Virus record (IMG/VR): IMGVR_UViG_3300025117_000526
Span: 1-40,232 of that record
DNA length: 40,232 nt
Source of the DNA: a virus
Reading direction: 5' to 3' (one strand)
The notes beneath the pieces were generated by a model that made no database searches, was not told the origin of the DNA, and saw nothing but the letters and a program-made list of their open reading frames with translations. The stretch's first letter is position 1. Every line of letters begins with the position of its first letter. This document shows positions 23,208 to 32,248 of this stretch, in pieces. A program made the translations under genes and the position numbers.

Positions 23208-24662
23208 ATGACAGAAGAACAATCTAAACCAAAGTTAGACTATGCCCAATTGAGTCGAATGTTGATTAATGATTTAAACAATATACAAACAACAAAGAAT
23301 TCTCTTTCTAAATTCACATCTGAGCAAGTTGCACGTTATCTACAACAACCAGTCAAACATGAAAAAGAATTGAGAGAGTTAAGTAGATATTTATACACTG
23401 CTAGCCCTAACTACAAACGTTTAATTCTATACTTCTCATCCCTTCTTACTTATGACTACATAGTAGAACCGTATGATGTGAACTACGAGAAGTTAGATAA
23501 GGTAAAGTTTAAAAAGCAATATCTAAAGAGTCTGTCTTTATTGGAATCTATGAATATTCCACATGAAATGACGAAGGCTTTAAGAATTGCTTTTAAAGAA
23601 GATGTTTTTTACGGATATGAACATCAATCAAGGGATTCGTATTTTATTCAAAAGTTAAATCCTGATTATTGTCAAATCTCATCTATTGAAGATGGAGTTT
23701 ATAACTTTGCTTTTGACTTTACGTTTTTCGATAAGGTAGAAAACAAAGGTAAACTCGCATCCTATCCTTCTGAATTCATTGAGAAGTATCAACAGTATAA
23801 AAACACTAAAGAAAAATGGATCGAACTGGATTCTAAGAATACGATTTGCATTAAAGTAAACGAGGAAATTGAATATCCTATCCCTCCTTTTAATATTGTA
23901 TTCGAGTCTATTTTTGACCTTGATGAGTATAAGCGACTCAAAAAAGCAAAAATCAAAATGGACAACTACATGATTCTGACTCAGAAGATTCCTATTGATG
24001 AAAATAGTGGTGATCCTAATAAGTTCTTAATTGATTTGGAAACTGCCATGATGTTCCACAATAAGGCTTCGGATGCTTTACCTGATTCTGTTGGATTAGT
24101 TACTTCTCCAATGGAAATTGAAGGTATTAAATTGGAACGCTATCAAAAGGAAAAGGATAGTGTTGCTGAAGCTGAACGAGATTTTTATAACTCTTCAGGT
24201 GTAAGTCAATTACTATTTAACTCTGATAAAGTATCAAGCACTGGCTCGAATAAATCAGCACAAACAGACGAGCAAATCCTTTTTGCAGTATTGAGACAGA
24301 TTGAGCGTTGGGTGAATAGGAAACTTAAGAATTTTGCTGGTCAGTATAAGTTTAAAGTTAACTTTTTAAATACTACTGAGTTTAACAAAAAAGATGTTTC
24401 TGATACATACTTGAAGGCTGCTCAATATGGTATGCCTGTGAAGATGATGCTTGGTGCTTCATTGGGACTCTCCCCTTCTTCAATGGCTAATATGACATTC
24501 TTGGAGAATGATGTTCTTAATCTTCATGAAGAATTAATTCCTCTTTCTTCTGCACATGTTCAATCTGGTAAAGATGGTGCAGGCGCGCCTAAGAAATCAG
24601 AAAATGAATTAAGTGATAGTGGGTCAAAGACTAGGGAAAACGATGGGAATATTCGAGAGTAA
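23208..24662 (+). CDS. phage portal protein (YonE-like)
   Basis: The 484-residue product lies between TerL and the protease-scaffold gene and has portal features: an N-terminal region with SPNYKRLILYFSSLLTYDYI, a central helical stem and clip part (ERYQKEKDSVAEAERDFYNS, followed by SGVSQLLF), and a disordered charged C-terminus. The portal is the dodecameric DNA gate at one head vertex. The ATG follows AAGGAGGTG. The call relies on position and overall pattern. Confidence 0.88.
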   Translation: MTEEQSKPKLDYAQLSRMLINDLNNIQTTKNSLSKFTSEQVARYLQQPVKHEKELRELSRYLYTASPNYKRLILYFSSLLTYDYIVEPYDVNYEKLDKVKFKKQYLKSLSLLESMNIPHEMTKALRIAFKEDVFYGYEHQSRDSYFIQKLNPDYCQISSIEDGVYNFAFDFTFFDKVENKGKLASYPSEFIEKYQQYKNTKEKWIELDSKNTICIKVNEEIEYPIPPFNIVFESIFDLDEYKRLKKAKIKMDNYMILTQKIPIDENSGDPNKFLIDLETAMMFHNKASDALPDSVGLVTSPMEIEGIKLERYQKEKDSVAEAERDFYNSSGVSQLLFNSDKVSSTGSNKSAQTDEQILFAVLRQIERWVNRKLKNFAGQYKFKVNFLNTTEFNKKDVSDTYLKAAQYGMPVKMMLGASLGLSPSSMANMTFLENDVLNLHEELIPLSSAHVQSGKDGAGAPKKSENELSDSGSKTRENDGNIRE

Positions 24663-24694
24663 AGTCATTATTTAACTGAAAGGAGGTGAAATGG

Positions 24695-26254
24695 TTGGAT
24701 AAGAAAGTTGACAAGTTTGTACCTGTCCTTTTTCAAAAATTAAATACATTTGAAAATGAAATTGAAGATACACGTTTTCTTAAAGTGAAAATATGGCTAA
24801 TGCATACTGGTGAAAACTTAAATGGTAGTTACTTTGATAAAGAAATAGTCCAAGAAGCTATCCCTACTCTGGCAAATACACCTATTCTTGCGTATATAGA
24901 GGATAATTCTGAGGATGAAAAGGACTTTTCAGACCATAGAATGGTTTTAGTTAAAGAAGATGACCAGTTTAAAATTAAATACGTTGGTCAAGCAATAGGA
25001 GTTATACCTGAAGAAAATAATGCTCAGTTTGAAACTAGAGTTAGTGATGATGGCATTGAGCGAGAATACTTAACGGTTGATGGTTTAGTTTGGACTAAAT
25101 TTGATGATCCAGTTGATATATTTTCTCGTGATGAAATCAAATCGCAATCAATGGAATTGCACGATAATTATGAGGGCGAATGGAAGGACGATAATTTATT
25201 CCATTTCACAAAATTCTCCTTCTTTGGTGCTTGTGCATTAGGTAAGAATGTTTTACCTGCCATGAGGTCGGCTACTATTGAGGCTCAGTTTTCATATGAC
25301 AAAATGTTTGAAGAAATCCAAAACAAAATAGAACAATTCAAACACATTGTCAATCAGACTGGTGAAGGAGGTAAGGAAAAAGTGGATGAAAAATTAGAAT
25401 TGCTTAAAAAGTTTTCTCTTACTATAGAAGACTTGGAAGCAAAAGAAATTAATATTGAGGATTACTCGTTAGAAGAATTAGAAATTAAACTTGAAGAAGT
25501 AACTTCTAATGAAAATAAAGACTTTGCTCTAGTTGCTTCTCAATTAAAAGATGAACTCAGAGCAGAACTTTACAAAGATTACACTGAGGATGAGTGGGGT
25601 TATAAATCTCGTTCTTATTGGTATGTTGATCATACTGATGAGTTGGTGATTGCTGAAGACACTAAGGACTCTTATCGTCTGATTGCTCTGCCGTATTCTG
25701 TTAGTAATGATACTATCACACTTGACTTCGATTCTAAAAAGCGTGTGAAACTTGCTTACGAGATTATTGAAGGCGAGTCTGATGTACAATTCAATGTTAC
25801 TTCTAAGGATAAGGTTGAGTATGAGTTAAATGTTAAAGAAAAGGAATTAGAACAAAACTTCACTTCTGACAAGGAAACAGCAGTTAGTGAAATTCAATCT
25901 AATTTAAACACTTTAACAGAAACATTTACAAAACTTGAAGAAGAAGTAAAAGGTCTTCGTCAATTCAAAGAAGAAAAGATTTCTGCTGAGCGTACTCAAC
26001 AGGAAACAGAATTATTTACTAGATTTGAGTCTGAATTAGCAGAAGAAGAAATTGCAGCGATTAAAGAAGTTGCTTCTGAGTTTACTTTAGAACAAATTGA
26101 AGAAAAACTTTTCACCCTTGTTGGTAAGAAGAAGTTCAATTTTAGTGTCAAGAAGAAAGACAGCGAAGTAAATAAAGTCCCTGTTGAGTTTACTCGTGAA
26201 GAGAAGAAAGATAGTCCATATGGTGAGTTGTTTGACAAGTACGGTAATAAATAA
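24695..26254 (+). CDS. prohead protease fused to scaffold-like coiled coil
   Basis: The product of about 519 residues has an N-terminal maturation protease-like domain (LKVKIWLMHTGENLNGSYFD, NTPILAYIEDN, FSDHRMVLV) like the XkdF group. A middle domain (WYVDHTDELVIAEDTKDSYR) and a long coiled coil (about residues 370-470) follow, and it ends with a conserved-looking KDSPYGELFDKYGNK. Fusion of protease and scaffold in one chain is known in phages. The frame can start at a GTG at 24686, but that overlaps AGGAGG; the TTG at 24695 is eight bases after it and is preferred. Confidence 0.78.
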   Translation: MDKKVDKFVPVLFQKLNTFENEIEDTRFLKVKIWLMHTGENLNGSYFDKEIVQEAIPTLANTPILAYIEDNSEDEKDFSDHRMVLVKEDDQFKIKYVGQAIGVIPEENNAQFETRVSDDGIEREYLTVDGLVWTKFDDPVDIFSRDEIKSQSMELHDNYEGEWKDDNLFHFTKFSFFGACALGKNVLPAMRSATIEAQFSYDKMFEEIQNKIEQFKHIVNQTGEGGKEKVDEKLELLKKFSLTIEDLEAKEINIEDYSLEELEIKLEEVTSNENKDFALVASQLKDELRAELYKDYTEDEWGYKSRSYWYVDHTDELVIAEDTKDSYRLIALPYSVSNDTITLDFDSKKRVKLAYEIIEGESDVQFNVTSKDKVEYELNVKEKELEQNFTSDKETAVSEIQSNLNTLTETFTKLEEEVKGLRQFKEEKISAERTQQETELFTRFESELAEEEIAAIKEVASEFTLEQIEEKLFTLVGKKKFNFSVKKKDSEVNKVPVEFTREEKKDSPYGELFDKYGNK

Positions 26255-26262
26255 TCGTACTT

Positions 26263-26282
26263 TAAATAATTTAATACAATAA
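26263..26282 (+). repeat. 20-bp element, copy 2 (TAAATAATTTAATACAATAA)
   Basis: It matches copies 1 and 3 at 19 of 20 bases and lies directly upstream of the decoration and capsid genes. The -10-like TACAAT is present, but no -35 box lies 17 bases upstream (TAATCG), so the element is conserved without a full sigma-A promoter. Confidence 0.6.
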
Positions 26283-26302
26283 TATTTTAGGAGGAATAAT
26301 AA

Positions 26303-26782
26303 ATGTCTCTAGTAAGATTAGATAAAATTGCAGCAGCGTATAATGGAAATTTGGAGTCTGTGAAACACAGTGCGGACATGGGTAATGGTTCAGTAGTAAT
26401 GTTGGGTGGTTTGGTTGCAGGTGAGCGTGAACTACGTCAAGTTGTTGTTCCGACTGCTGCTTTGGCGGCTAATGATGAAATTCTTTTAGTTGCTTCTCCA
26501 GAAGTAAACTATAGCCCACTTGAGAAAGACGAAGATTTTGTGAACAAAGCAAACAAAGCTGCTCGTGCTTACCATTTATCAGTTGGTGATATTTTCACTG
26601 TAACTGACGACATGCTTTCTGGTTCTTCTGTAGTTGGTCAATTTGTTGGTGCAATTGATGGATTGAAACTTGGTGCTTCTGCTACTGCCCCTACTACTCG
26701 TTTTGCTGGTAAAGTTCTTGAGAAAACAACTCTTGGCTATGATGCCGCACCTGCAACAGTTATCCAAGTACTAAAAGCTTAA
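26303..26782 (+). CDS. head decoration/stabilisation-like protein
   Basis: The 159-residue product is rich in Ala, Val and Gly, with a beta-strand pattern (NGSVVMLGGLVAGERELRQV, then VGDIFTVTDDML). It lies directly before the major capsid gene, the usual site of decoration proteins that cap the lattice. The ATG follows AGGAGG. It was assigned by place and composition. Confidence 0.7.
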   Translation: MSLVRLDKIAAAYNGNLESVKHSADMGNGSVVMLGGLVAGERELRQVVVPTAALAANDEILLVASPEVNYSPLEKDEDFVNKANKAARAYHLSVGDIFTVTDDMLSGSSVVGQFVGAIDGLKLGASATAPTTRFAGKVLEKTTLGYDAAPATVIQVLKA

Positions 26783-26821
26783 TATAAATAACTAAACAAT
26801 ATTGAATGGAGGATTATTATA

Positions 26822-27790
26822 ATGTCTGAATTAAAGAAATTATCTCTTGACCTGTATAAAGGTGATGTAACAAATTACTCTACTAAAGAATCAAATGAAG
26901 TACTTCGTAAGGCTCTTGTTGAACTTGCTGGTGGTAACGAAACTATTACATACAAGCAATTCCGTAAAGCAAAGGTTGAATTCTTTGAAATTATCGAAGA
27001 AATTCTTACTCCACTTGTAATTGAAGGTATCGAGGATCAGTTCGCTAGTTTTGCTGAAGTTCGTAACTTGGCTTGGGGAGATACTAATGTATTCCATGTT
27101 CCAAATACTGAATTATTCCAAGTAGCAACTGTTGCTGATGGTAATGGAAACGTCCGTAGACAGCGTATTCACAATGGTCAATTCACGGTTGACGTACAAA
27201 CTAAGGCAATCAAAATTTACGAAGAACTTTACCGTTTCCTCGCTGGTCGTATTGACTGGGTAGGTCTTGTAAATAAGGTTGCTAAATCTTATGTTCAAGA
27301 AGTCGCTAACGATGTTTATACAACTCTTTACAACAGTTTTGATCAACTTAAAGCTACTTACAAAGCATCTGCTGCTTTCGATGAAGATACTCTTCTTGAA
27401 ATGGCTCAACATGTAGAAGCTGCTACTGGTGCTGAGGTTATGATTCTTGGTACTAAGAAAGCACTTGCTAAAGTTGCTCCTGCAGTTGTAGGTGACGCTT
27501 CTCGTGATGACCGTAATCGTATTGGATACTATGGTGTGTTCAATGGTATTTCTCTACAAGAGATCAAGCAAGCACACAAACCGGGAACTGATGCTTTTGC
27601 TATCAATGATGATTTCCTTTTGGTTGTTCCTACTCTTGATGACAAAATGGTTAAGATTGTTAACGAAGGTGACGCTCTAATTGAAGAAGGTCAAGCAACT
27701 GCTGACAAGACTAAAGAATATGAGTTCATCATGAAGTCTGGTATTGCATGTGTCCCTTCTGCTCGCTACGGTATCTTCAGATTGGCTTAA
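26822..27790 (+). CDS. major capsid protein (HK97-fold type)
   Basis: The 322-residue product has the length and order of an HK97-fold capsid protein: a helical N-arm, a long-helix region (AKSYVQEVANDVYTTLYNSF), a central domain with GAEVMILGTKKALAKVAP and RNRIGYYGVFNGISLQEIKQ, and the end FIMKSGIACVPSARYGIFRLA. It follows the protease-scaffold and decoration genes and is followed by a clean terminator, which suits the most abundant virion protein. The ATG follows TGGAGG. Confidence 0.88.
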   Translation: MSELKKLSLDLYKGDVTNYSTKESNEVLRKALVELAGGNETITYKQFRKAKVEFFEIIEEILTPLVIEGIEDQFASFAEVRNLAWGDTNVFHVPNTELFQVATVADGNGNVRRQRIHNGQFTVDVQTKAIKIYEELYRFLAGRIDWVGLVNKVAKSYVQEVANDVYTTLYNSFDQLKATYKASAAFDEDTLLEMAQHVEAATGAEVMILGTKKALAKVAPAVVGDASRDDRNRIGYYGVFNGISLQEIKQAHKPGTDAFAINDDFLLVVPTLDDKMVKIVNEGDALIEEGQATADKTKEYEFIMKSGIACVPSARYGIFRLA

Positions 27791-27811
27791 ATTTTAAATA
27801 TCTAAATATAT

Positions 27812-27840
27812 GGAGGGTGTTAATTCACCCTCTTATTTTT
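27812..27840 (+). terminator. intrinsic terminator after the capsid gene
   Basis: GAGGGTG and CACCCTC form a perfect seven-pair stem around TTAATT, followed by TTATTTTT. Confidence 0.88.
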
Positions 27841-27865
27841 ATGGAATAAAAGGAGGAAATGGATA

Positions 27866-28411
27866 ATGGCAAAAAAGAAAGCAGAAAAAGCAAAAGATGT
27901 AATTAAAGAATTAGTTGAGGAAGTCATCGTAGAAGAAGCAAAACCTAAGTCGGAAACTAAGAAACGTAAGACTGTTGATAAGAGTATGGTTGTAGAAATT
28001 ATGAACAATACTTCTGGTCAAGTTCATTACGCTTCTAAAAAGTCTGGTGCTGAATGGCATTTCCTTGAATATGGAGCAATTGATGAGATTGAAGTTGGGG
28101 AATTAGTCACAATGAAGAATGCTCATCCTCGATATTTAAAAGAGCCTTGGTTGCTTATTCTTGACGAAGATGTAGTTGAATTCTTAGGATTGGCTAACAT
28201 TTATGAAAACGTTCTAACTCCTAGTGAATTAGAAGCATTTTTTAAGTTGTCTCCTGTCAAAGTTGAAGAAATTCTTTCTAAAATGCCAGCAGGTATGAAG
28301 GAAGCAGTATTGGATCGTGCAAGAGCAAAATATGAAGACCGTACTCTTGAAAACGTAAATGTCATTCGTGCTATTGAGGATACGTTAAACGTTGAGATTA
28401 TGATTCGATAG
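27866..28411 (+). CDS. virion structural protein, hypothetical (181 aa)
   Basis: The product has a Lys/Glu-rich N-terminal 45 residues and then a compact domain (MVVEIMNNTSGQVHYASKKS, EWHFLEYGAIDEIEVGEL) that looks like a small beta fold. The C-terminal part is helical (LTPSELEAFFKLSPVKVEEI). It lies between the capsid gene and the connectors and probably belongs to the head or neck. No named family was recognised. The ATG follows AGGAGG. Confidence 0.7.
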   Translation: MAKKKAEKAKDVIKELVEEVIVEEAKPKSETKKRKTVDKSMVVEIMNNTSGQVHYASKKSGAEWHFLEYGAIDEIEVGELVTMKNAHPRYLKEPWLLILDEDVVEFLGLANIYENVLTPSELEAFFKLSPVKVEEILSKMPAGMKEAVLDRARAKYEDRTLENVNVIRAIEDTLNVEIMIR

Positions 28412-28424
28412 GAGGTAGTTAAAA

Positions 28425-28853
28425 ATGGCTACCCCATATTCAAACATCTATTCAAGATTCCTTAACAAGATTACTGATTACAGTTTTTTAAATCAGAGTA
28501 CAGGTGAAATGGAAGAGGGATTCAAGTCTTTTATGGATAGTGCAATTGTTCATTTTAGAAGGTGTAAAAAGGATTTGTTTGATACTGACGATACTCTCGA
28601 GCAGTTCAATGAAGACTTAACACCCGAAGAGCAAGAAGTGATTGCAACGTTAATGATTGTTGAATATCTATCCCCTAAGTTGATTACTGCTGATTTACTG
28701 AAGCAAACGGTTAATTCTAAGGACTTTAAGTTATACTCCCAAGCCAATCATATTAAAGAAATCAGAGAGCTTCGTAACATGATTAAAAAGGATGCTTCTC
28801 AGATGATGATGGAGTATTCTTATCAACACAATAATATGGATTACTTTAAATGA
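28425..28853 (+). CDS. head-tail connector-like protein (142 aa)
   Basis: The helical, acidic 142-residue product (NIYSRFLNKITDYSF, then EEQEVIATLMIVEYLSPKL) has the size and helix pattern of head-completion adaptors that dock below the portal. It follows the capsid genes and its stop overlaps the next start (ATGA). The ATG follows TAGGAGGT. Assignment is by position and pattern. Confidence 0.65.
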   Translation: MATPYSNIYSRFLNKITDYSFLNQSTGEMEEGFKSFMDSAIVHFRRCKKDLFDTDDTLEQFNEDLTPEEQEVIATLMIVEYLSPKLITADLLKQTVNSKDFKLYSQANHIKEIRELRNMIKKDASQMMMEYSYQHNNMDYFK

Positions 28854-29170
28854 GTAACATGTTTGAAATGGATGATAGTTTAGTTGATCAGTATCTTGAA
28901 CGATTAAAATCAAGGGTGTTTAAAATCTTACCTCTTATTGAAGAGAAAAATGAAGGAATTTATTCCTATGTTGACTCCTTGATATTTGAACTGTATGGCT
29001 TGCAGTATGTGGTAAAGGGTATGCCTAATTCATCTAACTACATTACCATTCTTTCAACTTTGGAATCAATCAGTGATGAGTTGATTATGAAGGAAAAAGA
29101 TTTCAAGTTTCTTAGAAGCGAAATTTTGCGTTTAGTTGGCATTGTCAATAAGTTACAGAAAGGAGAATGA
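28850..29170 (+). CDS. hypothetical neck-region protein (106 aa)
   Basis: A helical 106-residue product (VDQYLERLKSRVFKILPLIE...) overlaps the preceding stop by four bases and lacks its own ribosome site, so translation is probably coupled. It ends four bases before the next gene. No family was recognised; its place suggests a connector or chaperone role. Confidence 0.65.
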   Translation: MSNMFEMDDSLVDQYLERLKSRVFKILPLIEEKNEGIYSYVDSLIFELYGLQYVVKGMPNSSNYITILSTLESISDELIMKEKDFKFLRSEILRLVGIVNKLQKGE

Positions 29171-29172
29171 GA

Positions 29173-29820
29173 ATGAGTTACTTTGATACTTATAAAAGTC
29201 GTTTATTATCACAGGGTAATTCCTCTGCTGAATCAATTATAAACTCGACAAAGCAAGTAATTAATAATTCATTTGATACCTCCCTATCTGCTAAATCAGT
29301 TTTAATTGACGGTGTTTCAACGACAACAATTGTAAATCAAGGAGATACTTCTGAGGAAAAATCAATGCTACTTAAACCTGACTCAGTAATTGACAATGGG
29401 ACAGTTGTGATAATTGACTCGCTTAATTATTTAGTCGTGGATTTTGAAGTAAATGAAGTTTATCCAACTGCACAGTTGAAATTATGCAACTCAACCTTCC
29501 CTATCCAATCTGATAAAACAAAGGTTTTAATTGGAAATGATCCAATCACAGGTAGACCTATTTATGAAGAGGTCGAAGGTGCTATTGTCTATGAGCCTTG
29601 TATTGTTGAGACTAAATATCCAGCTAACAACGCTTCTGAACAACTCCCTCTCCCTAATGGAGATTTAAGTGTCACAATAAAATATCGTGCTGATGAAAGT
29701 TTAAAAGTAAATTATGAGTTTGCTATGTACGGCAATCAGTATAAAGTTTCAGACTTTGATTTGACCAAGGTTATTAATGACAAAGGTATCATGAGAATTA
29801 TTGCTGAAAGGGCGGTGTAA
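29173..29820 (+). CDS. head-closure/stopper-like protein (215 aa)
   Basis: The product starts YFDTYKSRLLSQGNSSAESI and continues with beta-rich segments (NGTVVIIDSLNYLVVDFEVN; later ITGRPIYEEVEG). A short beta-barrel with an extended N-arm is usual in head-closure proteins. The ATG at 29173 is seven bases after AAAGGAG; an ATG six bases earlier is too close. Assigned by neighbourhood. Confidence 0.62.
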   Translation: MSYFDTYKSRLLSQGNSSAESIINSTKQVINNSFDTSLSAKSVLIDGVSTTTIVNQGDTSEEKSMLLKPDSVIDNGTVVIIDSLNYLVVDFEVNEVYPTAQLKLCNSTFPIQSDKTKVLIGNDPITGRPIYEEVEGAIVYEPCIVETKYPANNASEQLPLPNGDLSVTIKYRADESLKVNYEFAMYGNQYKVSDFDLTKVINDKGIMRIIAERAV

Positions 29821-29823
29821 ATT

Positions 29824-30315
29824 ATGAAACTTAAAGACTTTTCGTTGCAAATTGAGAAAGTTTTAATTGATGAAGAGTTAATGAGATTACTTGTTTACCC
29901 TGCCAAACACAGACTTGATGATCCTCTTTCCGTTGATAAGCCAAATATTCTTGAAATGGGAGAAGACGAATTGTGGAATCTGATTGATTTACATTTAGTT
30001 TCTGCAATTAAGTTGGATGATTTAGAAAGTAATAAAATTTGTCGAGTATTCTATTTCGCAGGAGATGGAAGACAAACTAATTCAAGTTATTTATTTTCTA
30101 ATCAGGAATACAACTTTGATGTGCTTGTTCCATATGAATATCAAATTAAAGATAAGAGACTGGAAATGATTTGTGATAGGTTAAATGAGTTGATTTTTGA
30201 TAAGCGTATTGGTGGAGTTGGTAAGACACTTTTCAAGCGTAGACATCCAATTAATTCACCTAATGGGTATCTAGGATTCAGGTTAGTCTATGAATTTTGC
30301 AAAGAGAATTATTAA
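29824..30315 (+). CDS. tail terminator/completion-like protein (163 aa)
   Basis: The 163-residue product mixes helices and strands (DFSLQIEKVLIDEELMRLLV, YNFDVLVPYEYQIKDKRLEMI, GGVGKTLFKRRHPI) in the manner of tail terminator proteins that cap the tail tube. It lies between the presumed stopper and the tail tube. GGVGKT is a chance P-loop-like string without a Walker B partner. Function inferred from order. Confidence 0.6.
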   Translation: MKLKDFSLQIEKVLIDEELMRLLVYPAKHRLDDPLSVDKPNILEMGEDELWNLIDLHLVSAIKLDDLESNKICRVFYFAGDGRQTNSSYLFSNQEYNFDVLVPYEYQIKDKRLEMICDRLNELIFDKRIGGVGKTLFKRRHPINSPNGYLGFRLVYEFCKENY

Positions 30316-30327
30316 GGGTGTGATTGT

Positions 30328-31056
30328 ATGACGGATAATGACATACAATTAAAACTCTTGGCGAATGTGCCAATTGACATAGATGGCATTGGTAATTTTC
30401 AGCTTCCTACTATTAGAGAGGTTATTTACTTAGGAGAGGAACAGTACAATTATTTTATGTCTGCATTGTTGTTTTCTAAGGATAGTTTATCTAATACGGA
30501 TGATGAGATTATTAGTAAGATGAGTGATTACGATTTGTTTAGCAGTTTAATTGCACATGAAGATTCATTCCAGCATTCAGCATTGAGTGCTTTTTCTATT
30601 TTTATGGATCAAAAACCTGACTTATTTGAAAATGGAACAGTCTATTTTGGTGAACTAAGAGAGGATGCTTTCTTGGATGAAGATAAATGGAAACTGATTC
30701 AGAAGTTGATTAGGTTGGGGAATTTTATTCCTGAAAAGAAGAAAGAGGAAGAGTATAAAGCTGGTAATAACAAGGCTAAAGAGTTGATTGAAAAAATCAT
30801 GAAGAAGAAAGCTACACAGCCTAAAAAAGAAGAAGCTATTAACTTGCATAGTATGATTTCAGCAGTAGGCTGGAGAATGCATGATGTAGACAGAATCTTA
30901 GATAAGACTATTTATCAATTGCATGATGCTTATTATAGGTTAATGAAAATTGATGACTATAAGTTTATCAATACAGGAATCTATTCTGGTAGCGTGGATG
31001 GTTCAAAAATAAAGTTACCTGATTACTTTTGGGCTAACGTTATTAAAAATAAATAA
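30328..31056 (+). CDS. hypothetical tail-region protein (242 aa)
   Basis: The product has a conserved-looking start (IDGIGNFQLPTIREVIYLGE) and a long helical remainder with a Lys-rich stretch around residues 140-165. Proteins of this kind lie just before the tail tube gene in SPbeta-like and other Bacillus phages. A tail-assembly role is likely but unproven. The ATG follows AAGGGTGTG. Confidence 0.62.
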   Translation: MTDNDIQLKLLANVPIDIDGIGNFQLPTIREVIYLGEEQYNYFMSALLFSKDSLSNTDDEIISKMSDYDLFSSLIAHEDSFQHSALSAFSIFMDQKPDLFENGTVYFGELREDAFLDEDKWKLIQKLIRLGNFIPEKKKEEEYKAGNNKAKELIEKIMKKKATQPKKEEAINLHSMISAVGWRMHDVDRILDKTIYQLHDAYYRLMKIDDYKFINTGIYSGSVDGSKIKLPDYFWANVIKNK

Positions 31057-31081
31057 ACAAATTTGAAAGGATGATTTATAA

Positions 31082-31867
31082 ATGGCAACACCTAATCGTT
31101 TTAGTATTCGTGATGCAGGTCAAGCAACATTCTACAACCTGCAATCAGGTAAGGCAATCGTAACATTGGATTCATTAAAAACGAGTGGAATTGAGTCAAG
31201 TGCAGAAACCACATATGCTAGAGGTGGGTTTGGTAATTCAAAGTTGGTTGGTTTTTCACATAATAAGGAAGCGAAGCTAAATTTGTCCGATGCCCTTTTT
31301 GATAAAAATAGTTTGGCAATGTTAACTGGTAATGCACTCCAAGAGGCAGCGAAAGTAATCGACTTCAAAGAAGTTAAATCTGTAACTTCAAATAAAATTA
31401 CTTTGTCTAAAACTCCTACTGGTGCTATTACAACTGTTTACAAAGTAAGTGCTGATAACACTAATGGTCAAGAGTTGACTCTAGGAACTCCAGCTACAAA
31501 TCCAGATGAATTCAGCATCAATGGAAAAGAAATTACTTTCCACACAACTGTTGCGAACGGAACACTTATCCGTGTGTACTATAAAGTTACTACTGCTGCT
31601 GACGCAAAGACTGTTCGTGTGTCTTCGGATGCTTTTGGTGGTACGTTTAAGGTAGTAGTTGATGTTTTGGTTCGTGACGCTAAAGATGGACTTGATTATG
31701 CTGCTCAAATCATCGTGCCTCGTGGCAAGATGGAAGACAACTTCAGCATGGAGCTAAGTGTGGACGGAGATCCAGCAAGTCTTGCTTTACCTATTGAGTG
31801 TCTTCGTGATCCAGTAACTAATTCACTATGGGAAATGGTAATCTTCAACGAAGACGATATTCTGTAA
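31082..31867 (+). CDS. major tail tube protein
   Basis: The 261-residue product has the tail-tube pattern: N-terminal FSIRDAGQATFYNLQSGKAI, TLDSLKTSGIESSAETTYARGG, many Ala/Thr/Val strands, and an end typical of tube proteins (FSMELSVDGDPASLALPIE, LWEMVIFNEDD). A small insert around residues 110-165 may be an extra domain. The tube forms rings stacked under the neck. The ATG follows AAAGGATG. Confidence 0.82.
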   Translation: MATPNRFSIRDAGQATFYNLQSGKAIVTLDSLKTSGIESSAETTYARGGFGNSKLVGFSHNKEAKLNLSDALFDKNSLAMLTGNALQEAAKVIDFKEVKSVTSNKITLSKTPTGAITTVYKVSADNTNGQELTLGTPATNPDEFSINGKEITFHTTVANGTLIRVYYKVTTAADAKTVRVSSDAFGGTFKVVVDVLVRDAKDGLDYAAQIIVPRGKMEDNFSMELSVDGDPASLALPIECLRDPVTNSLWEMVIFNEDDIL

Positions 31868-31885
31868 TATTAAGGTGGGGTAATT

Positions 31886-32110
31886 ATGTCTAACAAAAAC
31901 ACCTTTGTAAAAAAAGATGTTGAAGAAATTAAAGAGGTTGAATTAGAAATCCTTGAGAAAGAGGAAAATGCATTTATCGTCATGGTTGATGGATGGAGAA
32001 TGCGTGTTTACTTTGAAAATGGATTTGAACAATCTTCAAAAGTTCTTAAAGTTCAATATACTGGTGACATGAAAAATGCTCACAGTATAAAATTTAAAAT
32101 TTTGAAGTAA
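31886..32110 (+). CDS. hypothetical small protein after tail tube (74 aa)
   Basis: An acidic N-terminus (VKKDVEEIKEVELEILEKEE) is followed by a small beta fold (NAFIVMVDGWRMRVYFENGF...). It is the last gene before the 20-bp element and inserted endonuclease. Not recognised. The ATG follows AAGGTGGGG. Confidence 0.6.
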   Translation: MSNKNTFVKKDVEEIKEVELEILEKEENAFIVMVDGWRMRVYFENGFEQSSKVLKVQYTGDMKNAHSIKFKILK

Positions 32111-32115
32111 TTCAA

Positions 32116-32146
32116 TTGACTTAAACTAAATAATTTAATATAATAA
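32116..32146 (+). promoter_or_regulatory. sigma-A promoter containing 20-bp element copy 3
   Basis: TTGACT and TATAAT are 17 bases apart. Bases 32127-32146 are identical to the element in the polymerase promoter at 13825. The start site would be near 32151. Confidence 0.8.
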
Positions 32147-32182
32147 TTAATGGATAGGTTGAGACTAATTACCTAAACCGAT

Positions 32183-32220
32183 AAGAAGGATTCCCTTAAT
32201 CCTTCTTCCTCTTTTTTATC
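32183..32220 (+). terminator. terminator/attenuator before the endonuclease gene
   Basis: AAGAAGGATT and AATCCTTCTT form a perfect ten-pair stem around CCCTT, followed by CCTCTTTTTT. It lies about 35 bases after the promoter start site, so most transcripts would end as an RNA of about 70 bases. The loop CCCTTA is complementary to TAAGGG at 32221-32226. Confidence 0.85.
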
Positions 32221-32248
32221 TAAGGGTACACTAAAGGGAGTGTTAAGT

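Noticed and set aside
30217-30234. P-loop (GGVGKT) in the tail terminator-like protein
   Set aside because: There is no Walker B partner or other ATPase motif, and the context is a tail structural gene; probably chance.
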